Assembly (NCBI GenBank): GCA_964605205.1
Contig: CAZSBL010000001.1
Location: 1 to 64,000, forward strand
Length of the DNA stretch: 64,000 bases
Direction: 5' to 3'
DNA from: JAWVYT01 sp964605205
GTDB taxonomy: Bacteria > Gemmatimonadota > Gemmatimonadetes > Longimicrobiales > RSA9
Positions 1 through 8,842 of this stretch are shown here, one piece after another. Both the position numbers and the translations under genes were made by a program. Below the pieces are notes generated by a model that did no database searches, was not told where the DNA came from, and was given only the letters and a program-made list of their open reading frames with translations. Each line of letters opens with the position of its first letter. Position 1 is the stretch's first letter.

Positions 1-26
1 CCTTTGGGCTAAACCCACCCAAACAA

Positions 27-47
27 ACCACCACCTCTGGTGGTGGT
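27..47. terminator. Perfect 9-bp hairpin, possible terminator
   Basis: ACCACCACC (27-35) pairs exactly with GGTGGTGGT (39-47) around a TCT loop, and a short T-containing run (56-60) lies a few bases on. It could end a plus-strand gene lying left of the window. The T-run is not immediately adjacent, so terminator function is only a guess. Confidence 0.3.
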
Positions 48-222
48 AGTTGATTCTTTTCCGGTGAGGCAGCGCGGCCGGCGGGGGGCGGCATGCCGGC
101 GAGGCTGCCTTCCCGGGCGGAGACAGTCCCCGACAGCTGGTGTGGGTGATCCCGAACCCGGCCTCCGTGATGCCAACGCAAAGCCAGCGTCTTCCGCCGC
201 CCAGCCTGCTGTGCCCGGACCA

Positions 223-274
223 AACTCAAAAGAAGTTCTCCGCGCGTACTCCGCGCCTCCGCGTCTCCGCGGTT
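223..274. repeat. Dispersed GC-rich repeat, copy A
   Basis: This copy reads AACTCAAAA, then CTCCGCGCGTACTCCGCG, CCTCCGCGTCTCCGCGGTT. Near-identical copies lie at 16697-16748 (inverted) and 16919-16966, with degenerate relatives near 29409-29468 and 44471-44515. Similarity to the 16.9-kb copy extends upstream, where both carry GTCTTCCGCCGC about 20-30 bases before AACTCAAAA. No open frame is conserved between copies, so this looks like an intergenic repeat family rather than a gene. Confidence 0.8.
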
Positions 275-364
275 AACGATGCCTCCGGAGCCCACGACCC
301 ACTCGAAATGTCGAAGAGCCAAAATGTAAAATGTAAAACCAGGTCCGTTGTGCCGCGGTCAAAC

Positions 365-1693
365 TCACAGCCCCCGCACCGTCTCCAGCGTCCGGTCGAC
401 GTCCTCTTCCAGCGTGTAGACGTGGCAGCACTGGCGGACGCCGGCGCCGACGCTGCGGACCCGGACCTTGCTCCGGTCCCAGAGGGCGTCCTGGATCTCG
501 GCGGGCGAGTGGCGTTCCATGCCCCAGATCGTGGTGGCGGTGCGCATTGCGGGGTGCGTGGGGGAGAGGATCCGGACGCCGTCGATCGTGGCGAGGCCGG
601 CCCGGAGCCGGTCGCCGAGGCCAACCACCCGCTCCTCGACGCGCTCCGGCCCGATTCCGGCGTGGAAGTCCAGGGCCTTCTCGAGGCCTTTCAGCAGCGA
701 CAGGTTGCCGGTGCCGTACTGCATGAGGCGGAATCCCGGGTCGTCCTGGTTGTCCCAGTTCGTGCTGGCCAGCGTGCCCCAGACGTGGGGCATGAAGTCG
801 CGGCGGACGTAGAGGAACCCGGTCCCGACGGGTGCCAGCCCCCACTTGTGGGGTGAGGTGAAGAAGGCGTCGCACCCCATGGCGCGGACGTCGATGGCCA
901 GGTGGCCGAAGGTCTGGGCGCCGTCCACGATGGAGAGGATCCCCCGCTCCCGAGCCCGGCGGCACATCTCGGCCGCCGGGAAGAGGACGGCGGTGCCGCT
1001 GGTCAGGTGCGGGATCATCCAGACCCGGGTCCGGGGGGTGGTGGCTCGCTCGTAGATGGCGATGAGCTCGTCCGGGCTTTCGGGGCTGGCCGGGACGCGC
1101 ACGGCCCGGACGGTGGGCCCGAAGCGGGCGTCCTTCAGCTCCCAGCCGCAGCGGCCGCCCGGGTGGGCGCCGTCCATGAGCACCACCTCGTCGGTGGGCT
1201 CGAGGTCGAGTCCGTTGGCCATGAAGTTCATCCCGAAGGTGGCGTTCTGGACCAGGGCGATCTCCTCGGCGTCGGCGTTGATGAGGCCGCCGATCCTGGC
1301 CCGCAGCTCGGTCTCCGGGAAGTAGCCGGTGAAGTACTGCTCGTGGCCGGCCTTGTAGTCCCAGTGAGCCACGTCGCGCTCGACGTGGGTCATGTGCTCG
1401 ACCACGGTGTCCAGCACGGCGCGGGGCGAGGAGCCGAGGGTGCCGGTGTTGAAGAACGCCTCGTCCTCAGGGATCAGGAACTCGTGGCGCAGCGCCCGCC
1501 AGAACTGGGCGGGGAGGCGGCCCGGCGGGGGACTCGGAATCCCGTCTCGTACCCAGCGGGAGCGTAGCGGCCAGGGCTTCGAGACGACGCCGGCGGCCCC
1601 GCCGTCTTCGGCCCAGATCCGCTGGGGCAGGGCCAGGAGCGCGGTGGTGGTGGCGGCCAGGCGGCCGAGGAACGTGCGGCGACTGGATGGCAT
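365..1693 (-). CDS. Class V aminotransferase-like PLP enzyme, Tat-exported
   Basis: A fold-type I PLP enzyme of 442 aa resembling the isopenicillin-N epimerase/cysteine-desulfurase (class V) group. The N-terminus has a twin-arginine motif (SRRTFLG) followed by a hydrophobic stretch, so export to the periplasm is likely. The PLP-binding lysine is K283 in SPHKWG. I start at the ATG at 1693 because GGAGG lies a few bases upstream on the minus strand and the Tat signal follows directly; the frame stays open for another 156 codons upstream without family similarity. It is divergent from the PLP desulfhydrase-like gene at 1845. The exact substrate cannot be told from sequence; amino-acid epimerase, lyase and desulfurase activities all occur in this family. 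Confidence 0.85.
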   Translation of the reverse strand: MPSSRRTFLGRLAATTTALLALPQRIWAEDGGAAGVVSKPWPLRSRWVRDGIPSPPPGRLPAQFWRALRHEFLIPEDEAFFNTGTLGSSPRAVLDTVVEHMTHVERDVAHWDYKAGHEQYFTGYFPETELRARIGGLINADAEEIALVQNATFGMNFMANGLDLEPTDEVVLMDGAHPGGRCGWELKDARFGPTVRAVRVPASPESPDELIAIYERATTPRTRVWMIPHLTSGTAVLFPAAEMCRRARERGILSIVDGAQTFGHLAIDVRAMGCDAFFTSPHKWGLAPVGTGFLYVRRDFMPHVWGTLASTNWDNQDDPGFRLMQYGTGNLSLLKGLEKALDFHAGIGPERVEERVVGLGDRLRAGLATIDGVRILSPTHPAMRTATTIWGMERHSPAEIQDALWDRSKVRVRSVGAGVRQCCHVYTLEEDVDRTLETVRGL

Positions 1694-1796
1694 GGTCGGA
1701 CCTCCGGGGTGAGAGGTGGTGGCGCCTGAATGAAGTGTGGGAACGGGACACGGGCGGCGCCAGGGCCTAGATTCGAGGGGGGAGGGTGAGGGCGGA

Positions 1797-1838
1797 AGGG
1801 CCAGGGCCAGGGCTAGGGCTAGGGCTAGGGCGAGGGAG
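1797..1838. repeat. AGGGCT hexamer tandem repeat in divergent promoter
   Basis: About 6.5 tandem units of AGGGCC/AGGGCT/AGGGCG run straight into the ribosome-binding site of the gene at 1845; the last unit supplies the GGGAGG. It lies in the short region between two divergently transcribed PLP-enzyme genes, so unit-number changes would alter promoter or leader spacing. Confidence 0.85.
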
Positions 1839-1844
1839 GTACGG

Positions 1845-2855
1845 ATGGGAGGGTCGGGGAATTCGCTGTTTCGGGCGTATCCGCAGGCGGAGGGCCGGAT
1901 CCCGTGGGTGCACCTCGGGGACTGGCCGACGCCGGTGGAGCGGCTGGAGGATGTCCCGGCCGGGTTCCGGGGCGATCTGTGGGTGAAGCGGGACGACCGG
2001 TCGAGCGACCGGTACGGCGGCAACAAGGTCCGGAAGCTGGAGTACCTGCTGGCCGATGCGGTGGAAGCGGGGGCGGAGCGGGTGATCACCACGGGGGTGG
2101 AGGGCTCGCACCACTGCCTGGCCACGGCGGTGCACGGCCGCCGGGTGGGGCTGCCCACCACGCTGGTGGTGTTCCCGCAGCCGGAGACGGAGCACTCCCG
2201 GGAGATGGCGGCGCTGAACCGGGCGTGGGCCGACGAGGTACGACGGTGCCGCTCCTTCGCGAGCCAGCCGTTCGCCGAGGCGGCGGTCCGGTGGCGGCAT
2301 CGATCGGAGCGGCCGTACGTGATCCCCGGCGGTGGCTCGAACGCTCTGGGCGCCCTCGGCTACGTGGGCGGGGCGCTGGAGCTGGCGGAGCAGGTCCGGG
2401 CGGGCGTGATGCCTCGGCCCGATGTGATCACGGTTGCGGCGGGCACGCTGGGCACGCTGGCCGGGATCGCCGTGGGGGTGTCCATGACCGACCTGGCCGA
2501 CCGGATCGTGGGGATCCGGATCGTCCCTTCCACTATCGGGAACACGGTGGTCCTGGGCCGGCTGGTGGAGGGCGCGGTGCGGCGGCTGGCGGAGGCGGGC
2601 GTGCGGACGCCGGATCCGCGCCTGGTCCTGGACCGGGTGGAGCTTCTGGGAGACTACCTGGGCGAGGGCTACGGCCACCCCACCGACCGGGGCGCGGCGG
2701 CCCGGGATTGGTTCGCGCCTCGCGGGCTGACGCTGGACCCGACCTACACGGCCAAGACGGCGGCGGCGCTGCTGGACGGCCTGGGGGCGGCGCCCGACGC
2801 GGTGCACCTCTACTGGCACACGCTGAGCAGCGTGCACCCGGAACCGTCGCCGTAG
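1845..2855 (+). CDS. D-cysteine desulfhydrase / ACC deaminase family PLP enzyme
   Basis: A fold-type II PLP enzyme of 336 aa. The signature GGNKVRKLEY with the PLP lysine K61, the substrate-carboxylate loop around GVEGSHH and the glycine-rich PGGGSNALG phosphate-binding segment are those of the 1-aminocyclopropane-1-carboxylate deaminase/D-cysteine desulfhydrase family. Such enzymes deaminate D-cysteine or related amino acids to a keto acid, ammonia and sulfide. The start at 1845 is set by GGAGG at 1835-1839; the open frame runs further upstream only because the hexamer repeat has no stop. D-cysteine desulfhydrase is the likelier member, but family members differ by few residues and I cannot fix the substrate. 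Confidence 0.85.
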   Translation: MGGSGNSLFRAYPQAEGRIPWVHLGDWPTPVERLEDVPAGFRGDLWVKRDDRSSDRYGGNKVRKLEYLLADAVEAGAERVITTGVEGSHHCLATAVHGRRVGLPTTLVVFPQPETEHSREMAALNRAWADEVRRCRSFASQPFAEAAVRWRHRSERPYVIPGGGSNALGALGYVGGALELAEQVRAGVMPRPDVITVAAGTLGTLAGIAVGVSMTDLADRIVGIRIVPSTIGNTVVLGRLVEGAVRRLAEAGVRTPDPRLVLDRVELLGDYLGEGYGHPTDRGAAARDWFAPRGLTLDPTYTAKTAAALLDGLGAAPDAVHLYWHTLSSVHPEPSP

Positions 2856-2959
2856 ATCGGCCGGCCGGGGCCGTTCATCAGGCGCTTGCAGGTTGCGGGG
2901 CACCGGGCTACATCCAAGGCACGATGATGACCATACACCCGAGAGGACGGACCGGACCC

Positions 2960-5182
2960 ATGTCGCGTATACGGAGGATCCCGATCATGCTGGCCGCGTC
3001 GCTGCTGCTGGCGGCGTGCGCGTCCGGGGGCGCGGCCCCCACGGCCACCCTGCCCATCAGTGCGGAAGAGGCTCCGCAGCAGCCCCATGCCGAGGCAATG
3101 CAGGGGCCGATGGTGCCCACGGAGGCGTCGTACCGCACCGCCGAGCGCGTGGAGCTGACCGGTATGGAGCTGGGACGGATGTGGACGTTCCAGGACCCGC
3201 CGATGGAGTGGTGGAAGGAAGCCTACGACTTCGAGCCGACGGAGGAGTGGCTGGAGCACGTGCGGCTGGCGTCGGTTCGCTACGGCGGCGGCTGCTCGGC
3301 GTCGTTCGTCTCCGAGAACGGGCTGGTGATGACGAACCATCACTGCGCCCGGGGCTGTGTCGACCAGCTCTCCACGGCGGAGAACGACTACATCGAGGAC
3401 GGCTTTTACGCCGCCTCGCCGGACGAGGAGCTGGTCTGCCCGGGGCTGTACCTGGACCAGCTCCAGAGCGTGGAGGACGTGACTGACCGGGTGCTGGGCG
3501 TCGGCCAGGGGCTGAGCTCCGACACGGCGCGGGCCCGGGCCCAGGACGGGGAGTCCGACGCCATCGTGGAGGCGTGTGAGGCGGAGACCGGACTCCGCTG
3601 CCAGGTGGTCTCCCTCTACCACGGCGGCCGGTTCCACCTGTACCGCTATCGGCGTTTCGAGCCGGTGAAGCTGGTCTTCGCGCCGGAGCTGCAGGCGGCG
3701 TTCTTCGGCGGTGAGCCGGACAACTTCACGTACCCGCGCTACGCCATGGACGTGGCGTTCGTGCGGGCGTACGAGGCCGACAGCGCCACCGCCGTGACCA
3801 CCGACCACTGGTTCGAGTGGGACGAGGACGGTGCCGCGGAGGGCGAGGCCGTGTTCGTGGTCGGGAACCCCGGCGGCACGAGCCGGCTCCTGACGCTCTC
3901 GCAGCTGATGTACGAGAAGTACCGGAACCACCCGTTCATCGTCAGCTACATCCACGACTACGTGGACATCCTTCACTGGATCGCCTCGCAGGGCCCGGAC
4001 GCGGAGCGGTCGGTGCGGCAGCAGCTGTTCGGTTTCGAGAACTCGCTGAAGGCGTACTCGGGCCAGCTGGAGGGGCTCCAGGACACCGTGCTGGTGGGCC
4101 GGAAGATCAAGTGGGAGGCCGAGCTGCGGGAGGCCGTCATGGCCGACCCGGAGCTGCGGGCCGAGTACGGCGACGTATGGGGCGAGATCAGCGACCTGCA
4201 GCGGGCCAGGGTCCCGCTGGCGCAGCAGGCCTCCATCTACAACATCGGCTTCATCGGCGATCCGCACCTCGGGTTGGGGGGAACCCTGATCCGCTACGTC
4301 CGGGAGTCGGCGAAGCCGGCCGACGAGCGAGGCGAGGAGTACGGCGCCGAGGAGCTGGCGCAGATGGAGCAGCGGCTGCTGGGCCCGTCACCGGTGAACC
4401 CGGAGATCGCGACGCGGCTGCTGGCGGTGCGGCTGCGGCTGGCGCAGCGGTTCCTGGCGGAAAGCGATCCGTTGGTGGTGGCGGCGTTCCGTGATGGCGA
4501 GACGGCGGAGGAGGCGGCGAGCCGGATCGTGGGCAGCACCCGGATCATGGACCCCGAGTTCCGTCGTCAGCTCATCGAGGGCGGTGTGGACGCCGTGGAG
4601 GCCGAGTCCGACGTGGGGCTGGCGGTGGCCCGGGTCATGGACGGGGCCATCGACTCGATCCGGTCGCGGCTCTCCGAGATCGACGCGGCCGAGGCCGTCC
4701 AGGACGAGCGGTTCGCCCGCGCCCTCTTCGCCGTGAAGGGCACCTCGATCCCGCCGGACGCCACCTTCACGCTCCGGATCACCGATGGCGTGGTGGCCCG
4801 CTACCCGTACAACGGGACCATGGCGCCGCCGAAGACCACGTACTGGGGCCTGTTCGAGCGGGCCGCGAACTTCGACAACGAGAGTCCGTTCGACCTGCCG
4901 GCGAGCGCCGTGGCGGCGAAGGACCGGATCGACCTGGACACGCCCATCAACTTCGTCACCACCGATGACATCACCGGCGGGAACAGCGGCAGCCCGATGA
5001 TCGACCGGAACGCCGGGATCGTCGGGATCGCCTTCGACGGGAACATCGAGTCGCTCCCGAACGAGTGGCTGTTCCGGGAGGACAAGCCCCGGACGGTGGG
5101 CGTGCACAGCGCCGGGATCCTGGAGGCGCTCCGCGCCATCTACCAGGCGGAGGCGCTGGTGGCGGAGCTGATGGGGAACTAG
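2960..5182 (+). CDS. S46 family dipeptidyl peptidase, DPP7-like lipoprotein
   Basis: A 740-aa serine exopeptidase of family S46, releasing dipeptides from the N-terminus of peptides. The N-terminus is a lipoprotein signal (LLLAAC lipobox), so it should sit in the periplasm attached to a membrane. Catalytic elements are visible: NHHC (His127/His128), the Asp-containing block around DNFTYPRYAMD, and the nucleophile Ser676 in GGNSGSP. Eighteen residues after that serine is glycine (694) in FDGN, the position that is Gly in DPP7 and Arg in DPP11, which suggests preference for hydrophobic rather than acidic P1. The M20 peptidase gene follows after 85 bases; together with the peptide transporter at 27.6-33.5 kb this suggests peptide feeding. 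An alternative start at 2924 adds 12 residues before the signal. Confidence 0.93.
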   Translation: MSRIRRIPIMLAASLLLAACASGGAAPTATLPISAEEAPQQPHAEAMQGPMVPTEASYRTAERVELTGMELGRMWTFQDPPMEWWKEAYDFEPTEEWLEHVRLASVRYGGGCSASFVSENGLVMTNHHCARGCVDQLSTAENDYIEDGFYAASPDEELVCPGLYLDQLQSVEDVTDRVLGVGQGLSSDTARARAQDGESDAIVEACEAETGLRCQVVSLYHGGRFHLYRYRRFEPVKLVFAPELQAAFFGGEPDNFTYPRYAMDVAFVRAYEADSATAVTTDHWFEWDEDGAAEGEAVFVVGNPGGTSRLLTLSQLMYEKYRNHPFIVSYIHDYVDILHWIASQGPDAERSVRQQLFGFENSLKAYSGQLEGLQDTVLVGRKIKWEAELREAVMADPELRAEYGDVWGEISDLQRARVPLAQQASIYNIGFIGDPHLGLGGTLIRYVRESAKPADERGEEYGAEELAQMEQRLLGPSPVNPEIATRLLAVRLRLAQRFLAESDPLVVAAFRDGETAEEAASRIVGSTRIMDPEFRRQLIEGGVDAVEAESDVGLAVARVMDGAIDSIRSRLSEIDAAEAVQDERFARALFAVKGTSIPPDATFTLRITDGVVARYPYNGTMAPPKTTYWGLFERAANFDNESPFDLPASAVAAKDRIDLDTPINFVTTDDITGGNSGSPMIDRNAGIVGIAFDGNIESLPNEWLFREDKPRTVGVHSAGILEALRAIYQAEALVAELMGN

Positions 5183-5267
5183 ACGGCCCGGCCGTACTGA
5201 TCAAGGGACCGGCGCTCCCCGGCACGGCCGTGGGGCGCCGGTCCGTCTCGCGACAGGAGAAGAATCG

Positions 5268-6626
5268 ATGGCGGACGTACACGGATATATCGATGAGCAC
5301 ATGGGGCGGTTCAAGGAGGAGCTCGACGACTTCCTCCGGATCCCGTCCATCAGCGCCAAGTCGGAGCACCGCGACGACATGCGCGCGGCGGCCGAGTGGC
5401 TGGCCGAGCGGATGGGCGAGGCGGGGCTCGAGGTCTCACTGGAGCCGACCGACGGGTTCCCCATAGTCCTGGGCGAGTACCGGGAGGCGGGGCCCGACGC
5501 GCCCACGGTGCTGATCTACGGCCACTACGACGTCCAGCCGCCGGAGCCGCTGGACGAGTGGACGTCGCCGCCGTTCGAGCCGGAGGTCCGGGACGGCAAG
5601 CTCTTTGCCCGGGGCTCGGTGGATGACAAGGGCCAGCTGTACCTCCACGTCAAGGCCATCGAGGGCCACATGAAGGTGGACGGCTCGCTGCCGGTGAACG
5701 TGGTGGTGCTGGCGGAGGGCGAGGAGGAGATCGGAAGCGCGAACCTCATGCCCTTCGTGAAGGCCCACAAGGACCGGCTCGCGTGCGACTACGTGGTCAT
5801 CAGCGACACCACGATGGTGGGCGAGAACGTGCCCACCATCGGAACCAGCCTCCGGGGACTGACCTACCTCGAGGTCCACGTCCGCGGTCCGAAGACGGAC
5901 CTGCACAGCGGGAGCTACGGCGGCGCGGTGGTGAACCCGGCCACGGCGCTGGCCCGGATCATCGGCAGCATGCACGATGACCGCTGGCACGCCACCATCC
6001 CCGGCTTCTATGACGATGTCGACCCGATGGAGGACTACCGGGCGAAGATCGCGGACGTGCCATTCGACCACGCCGGGTTCCAGGCCGACACCGGCACGTC
6101 GGAGCAGGGCGAGGCGGGGTACAGCACGCCGGAGCGGCTCTGGGTCCGCCCCACGGTGGAGGTGAACGGGCTGCTGAGCGGGTACACCGGTGAGGGCGCC
6201 AAGACCGTGCTTCCGGCGAAGGCCATGGCCAAGATCAGCTTCCGCCTGGTCCCGGACCAGGACCCGAAGAAGATCGAGGAGCTGGTCACCGCCCATATCG
6301 AAAAGGTGGCGCCGGAGGGCGTGGCGGTGGATGTCCGGGCGCTGCACGGCGGGATGCCGTGGCGGGCCACCCTCGGCAGCGAGCTGTACGACGCGGCCGA
6401 GCGGGCGCTGGGCTCGGCCTGGGGCCAGGAGGTGGTCTACGCCGGCGAAGGCGGATCGATCCCCATCGTCCCGGAGTTCGAGGATGTCCTGGACGCGCCG
6501 GTGCTGCTCATGGGGTTCGGGCTCCCGGGCGAGAACGCCCACGCGCCCGACGAATGGATCAGCGTGGACAACATCGAGAAGGGCACCCACGCGGCGGCGC
6601 AGCTGCTGGAGGAGCTGGGCGGGTAA
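5268..6626 (+). CDS. M20 family dipeptidase/metallopeptidase
   Basis: A 452-aa zinc peptidase of the M20/ArgE-DapE-CPG2 superfamily. Metal-ligand motifs appear in order: YGHYDVQPPEP (His and the following Asp), RGSVDDKGQ (bridging Asp) and AEGEEEIGSAN (catalytic and ligand Glu). The dimerisation domain lies in the middle, roughly residues 190-320, and C-terminal FGLPGENAHAPDE carries the last histidine ligand. Length and motifs match the dipeptidase subgroup, which hydrolyses dipeptides in the cytoplasm. A good ribosome site (AGGAGAAG) precedes the ATG. It is downstream of the S46 peptidase, so the two may form a dipeptide-release and dipeptide-cleavage pair. It converges with the next gene, leaving only 12 bases. 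Confidence 0.92.
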   Translation: MADVHGYIDEHMGRFKEELDDFLRIPSISAKSEHRDDMRAAAEWLAERMGEAGLEVSLEPTDGFPIVLGEYREAGPDAPTVLIYGHYDVQPPEPLDEWTSPPFEPEVRDGKLFARGSVDDKGQLYLHVKAIEGHMKVDGSLPVNVVVLAEGEEEIGSANLMPFVKAHKDRLACDYVVISDTTMVGENVPTIGTSLRGLTYLEVHVRGPKTDLHSGSYGGAVVNPATALARIIGSMHDDRWHATIPGFYDDVDPMEDYRAKIADVPFDHAGFQADTGTSEQGEAGYSTPERLWVRPTVEVNGLLSGYTGEGAKTVLPAKAMAKISFRLVPDQDPKKIEELVTAHIEKVAPEGVAVDVRALHGGMPWRATLGSELYDAAERALGSAWGQEVVYAGEGGSIPIVPEFEDVLDAPVLLMGFGLPGENAHAPDEWISVDNIEKGTHAAAQLLEELGG

Positions 6627-6638
6627 CGACCTGGCGGG

Positions 6639-7430
6639 TCAGGGCCCCGCGCCGACGGGGGAGACGGTGCCGAGGCGGAGCGCGTTATAGGCGTCGGGGG
6701 CCACGCGCCTCCATTCGGCCCGAACCAGCTCGCGCATGCGGTGGACCTTGCTCGGGTAGGTGTGGCAGTTGGGGGTGTTGGTCCCGTTGACACACCCGTT
6801 GTAGGCCAGGAGCGCCCGCTGCTCATCGCCCTGGAACCGGGCGAGGTTCCACGCCAGGATCCGGGTCCCGTAGCAGAGGTTCGACTCGATGCCGTAGAGG
6901 TCGCCCTGGCAGCCCCAGTGGCCTTCGTGCATCGGCATCACCTGCATGAGCCCCCGGGCGCCGACGAAGCTGGTGGCGGTGGGCTTCCCGCTGCTCTCCA
7001 CCAGCACCACAGCCACCACGGTGGCGGGGTCGAGCCCCCGGGCGTAGGAGTGCTCGACCAGTGGCCACGCCACCCTCCGGGCCAGCGCCGGGCTGATCCC
7101 CCACCGCTCCAGCGACGACTCCACCGGCCGGACGTGGTTGCTGTAGAGGGTGACGTACTCTTCGGTCTGCTCGCCGTCGGCGCGGAGCGTGCCCATGTAC
7201 GCGCTGAGCGCCTCGAGGTGGACCCGGGGGGTGAACCGGGCGGCGGCCACGCGGACGGGGGTGCCCTCGGGCAGGCTGATCCCCCGCGTCGTCGCCTCGC
7301 CGAGGGCCCAGCCGGCCAGGAACAGGATCGGCGCCGCGAGCGGCAGCAGCGCCGCCCGCTTCAGGAACGTCTCCAGCTCGTCCACCATGTCCCGGCGTCC
7401 ATCACGGTCACGACGTCGGAAGAGGCCCAT
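6639..7430 (-). CDS. Membrane-anchored lytic transglycosylase (SLT domain)
   Basis: A 263-aa protein with a charged N-terminus, one hydrophobic segment (about residues 26-44) acting as membrane anchor, and a C-terminal Slt-type domain. The catalytic glutamate is E145 in VLVESSG; the family block GARGLMQVMP and the later LLAYNG are intact. It should cleave the beta-1,4 bond between MurNAc and GlcNAc of peptidoglycan in the periplasm. The domain carries four extra cysteines (WGCQGD, NLCYG, NGC, NCH) unusual in this family, which might form disulfides. It stands alone on the minus strand between the M20 peptidase and hslO. A second, much larger Slt-type enzyme is at 35792. Confidence 0.88.
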   Translation of the reverse strand: MGLFRRRDRDGRRDMVDELETFLKRAALLPLAAPILFLAGWALGEATTRGISLPEGTPVRVAAARFTPRVHLEALSAYMGTLRADGEQTEEYVTLYSNHVRPVESSLERWGISPALARRVAWPLVEHSYARGLDPATVVAVVLVESSGKPTATSFVGARGLMQVMPMHEGHWGCQGDLYGIESNLCYGTRILAWNLARFQGDEQRALLAYNGCVNGTNTPNCHTYPSKVHRMRELVRAEWRRVAPDAYNALRLGTVSPVGAGP

Positions 7431-7511
7431 GGGTTCGTGGTCAGGTTCAGGGGGGGAGACGGGTGGTAATTTGCCGCAGACCCGCGCGTCCGTGCAAGGG
7501 CGGGCGCGGGG

Positions 7512-8402
7512 TCAGTTCTTGAGCGCTTCGAGCTGGTCGAGGGTGAAGCGGTAGCTCTGTCCGCAGAACTCGCAGGTGACGGCGGCGTGGTCACGGTCCT
7601 GCTGGCTGGCCGTGATCTCGTCGATCTCGGCGGGGCCGAGGAGGATGAGGGCGCGCTCGGCCCGGTCGCGGCTGCACGGGCACCGGAACCGGGTCACGCT
7701 GCGCTCGAGGACGCGGACGCCGGTGTCGAAGACGCGGGCGAGCATGTCCTCCGGCGACTCGCCCGAGCGGATCATGGTGGTGGGGTGGGGGAGGGCGGCC
7801 ACCCTGGCCTCGAGGGCCTCGAGCTGGTGGTGGTCGAGGCCGCCCATGGTCTGGATCAGGTAGCCGCCCGCCGCCTCGACCCGCCCGGTCCGGTCGACGT
7901 ACACGCCGAGCCCCACGGCCGACGGCTGCTGCTCGGAGCGGGCGAAGTAGTAGGCCATGTCCTTCCCGATCTCGCCGGAGACCAGCTCCACCGTGCTGTG
8001 GTACGGCTCCTTGAGCCCCAGGTCCTTCACCACCGTGAGACGACCATGGGTGCCGACGGCGCCGGCCACGTTCAGCTTCCCGTTCACCGTCTCCCGTATC
8101 GCCGGCCGGGGATCGCCGACCAGTCCGCGGACCTCGCCACGTCCGTTGGCCGAGGCCAGGATCACGCCCAGCGGGCCGTCACCCTTGACCCGGACCGTGA
8201 CCAGGTGGGTCTCTTTCTTCAGCGTGGCGCTGAGCAGGAGCGTGGCCGTGGCGACGCGGCCCAGCGCGGCGCTGGCGGCGGGGGCCGTGCCCTGGAGCCG
8301 GGCCAGCTCCCGGACCGCGTGGGTCGAGTCCACGGCCAGCGCCCGGACCTTGCCGTCCAGCGCGGTGGCCCGGACCAGGTAGTTCTCTCGATGGTTCAGC
8401 AT
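7512..8402 (-). CDS. hslO: Redox-regulated chaperone Hsp33
   Basis: Hsp33 of 296 aa, a cytoplasmic holdase activated by oxidation. The C-terminal redox switch is present: CPC in the segment RFRCPCSRD and CEFC close to the end, the four cysteines that bind zinc when reduced and form two disulfides when oxidised. The N-terminal domain has the usual Hsp33 blocks (NGRGEVRGLVGDP, PYHSTVELVSGEIGKD, RSEQQPSAVGLGVYVD). It is downstream of the GroES-like gene on the same strand with 62 bases between, which contain a short GC hairpin (8421-8438). The two make a small protein-folding cluster. Length is typical. Confidence 0.95.
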   Translation of the reverse strand: MLNHRENYLVRATALDGKVRALAVDSTHAVRELARLQGTAPAASAALGRVATATLLLSATLKKETHLVTVRVKGDGPLGVILASANGRGEVRGLVGDPRPAIRETVNGKLNVAGAVGTHGRLTVVKDLGLKEPYHSTVELVSGEIGKDMAYYFARSEQQPSAVGLGVYVDRTGRVEAAGGYLIQTMGGLDHHQLEALEARVAALPHPTTMIRSGESPEDMLARVFDTGVRVLERSVTRFRCPCSRDRAERALILLGPAEIDEITASQQDRDHAAVTCEFCGQSYRFTLDQLEALKN

Positions 8403-8464
8403 GGGTCCCCGAAAGCAGAACGGCCCCGGCGGGGGCCGCGGTAATACAGCCGATCAGACGGCTA

Positions 8465-8842
8465 CTACCAACCCTCCTCGGGCTCCGATGTTCCCCGGAG
8501 CAGGACCAGGATGGCGGCCTGGGGGACCACCAGGTACTTCTGGTTCTCGAACGTGATCTCCACCGCGGCGCGGCGGAAGAAGATGGCGTAGTCACCGACC
8601 TCGGCCTGGACGGGGAGGAACTTCGCCTCGCCGCCGGTGATCCGCCACGGCTCGTCGTCGAGCTCGGTGGGCGCGGAGATCGGCGTGCCCGGGCCCGTGG
8701 CGACCACGGTGCCGGTCTGCACCGCCTGATTGTCGACCGCCGTGGCGGGGAGGTACAGCCCCACCTTGCTCCGGTCCTCGCCCTCTTCGGGCTCGATCAG
8801 GACCCGGTCTCCCACCACGATCAACTGCTTGCCGTTGCTCAT
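8465..8842 (-). CDS. GroES-like (Cpn10) co-chaperonin homolog
   Basis: A 125-aa protein with the Cpn10 beta-barrel pattern: VVGDRVLIEPEEGEDRSKVG at residues 9-28, TGTVVATGPG, EVGDYAIFFRRAAVEI and a C-terminal YLVVPQAAILVLL. It is longer than GroES (about 95 aa) because of an insertion after GPG (PISAPTELDDEPWRITGGE) and a Glu-rich tail. No groEL gene is adjacent, so it may be a second, specialised GroES-like protein. I start at 8842 because the Cpn10 domain begins there; the frame is open upstream but without similarity, and no strong ribosome site is visible. Co-orientation with hslO supports a proteostasis role. Confidence 0.85.
   Translation of the reverse strand: MSNGKQLIVVGDRVLIEPEEGEDRSKVGLYLPATAVDNQAVQTGTVVATGPGTPISAPTELDDEPWRITGGEAKFLPVQAEVGDYAIFFRRAAVEITFENQKYLVVPQAAILVLLRGTSEPEEGW

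Larger units (their letters stand above)
1..364. other. Non-coding left edge of window
   Basis: I see no convincing gene here; open frames in this stretch lack a recognisable family and a good ribosome-binding site. It holds a small perfect hairpin at 27-47, a copy of a dispersed GC-rich repeat at 223-274, and the 3' flank of the minus-strand aminotransferase gene, which ends at 365. Confidence 0.6.

Noticed and set aside
40..276. Possible 78-aa gene at the left edge
   Set aside because: It reads through the dispersed repeat, has no ribosome site and no recognisable protein pattern.
902..1567. Long plus-strand frame opposite the class V aminotransferase
   Set aside because: Shadow of GC-rich codon use; composition is Gly/Val/Asp/His-rich and no family is matched, whereas the minus frame has clear PLP-enzyme motifs.
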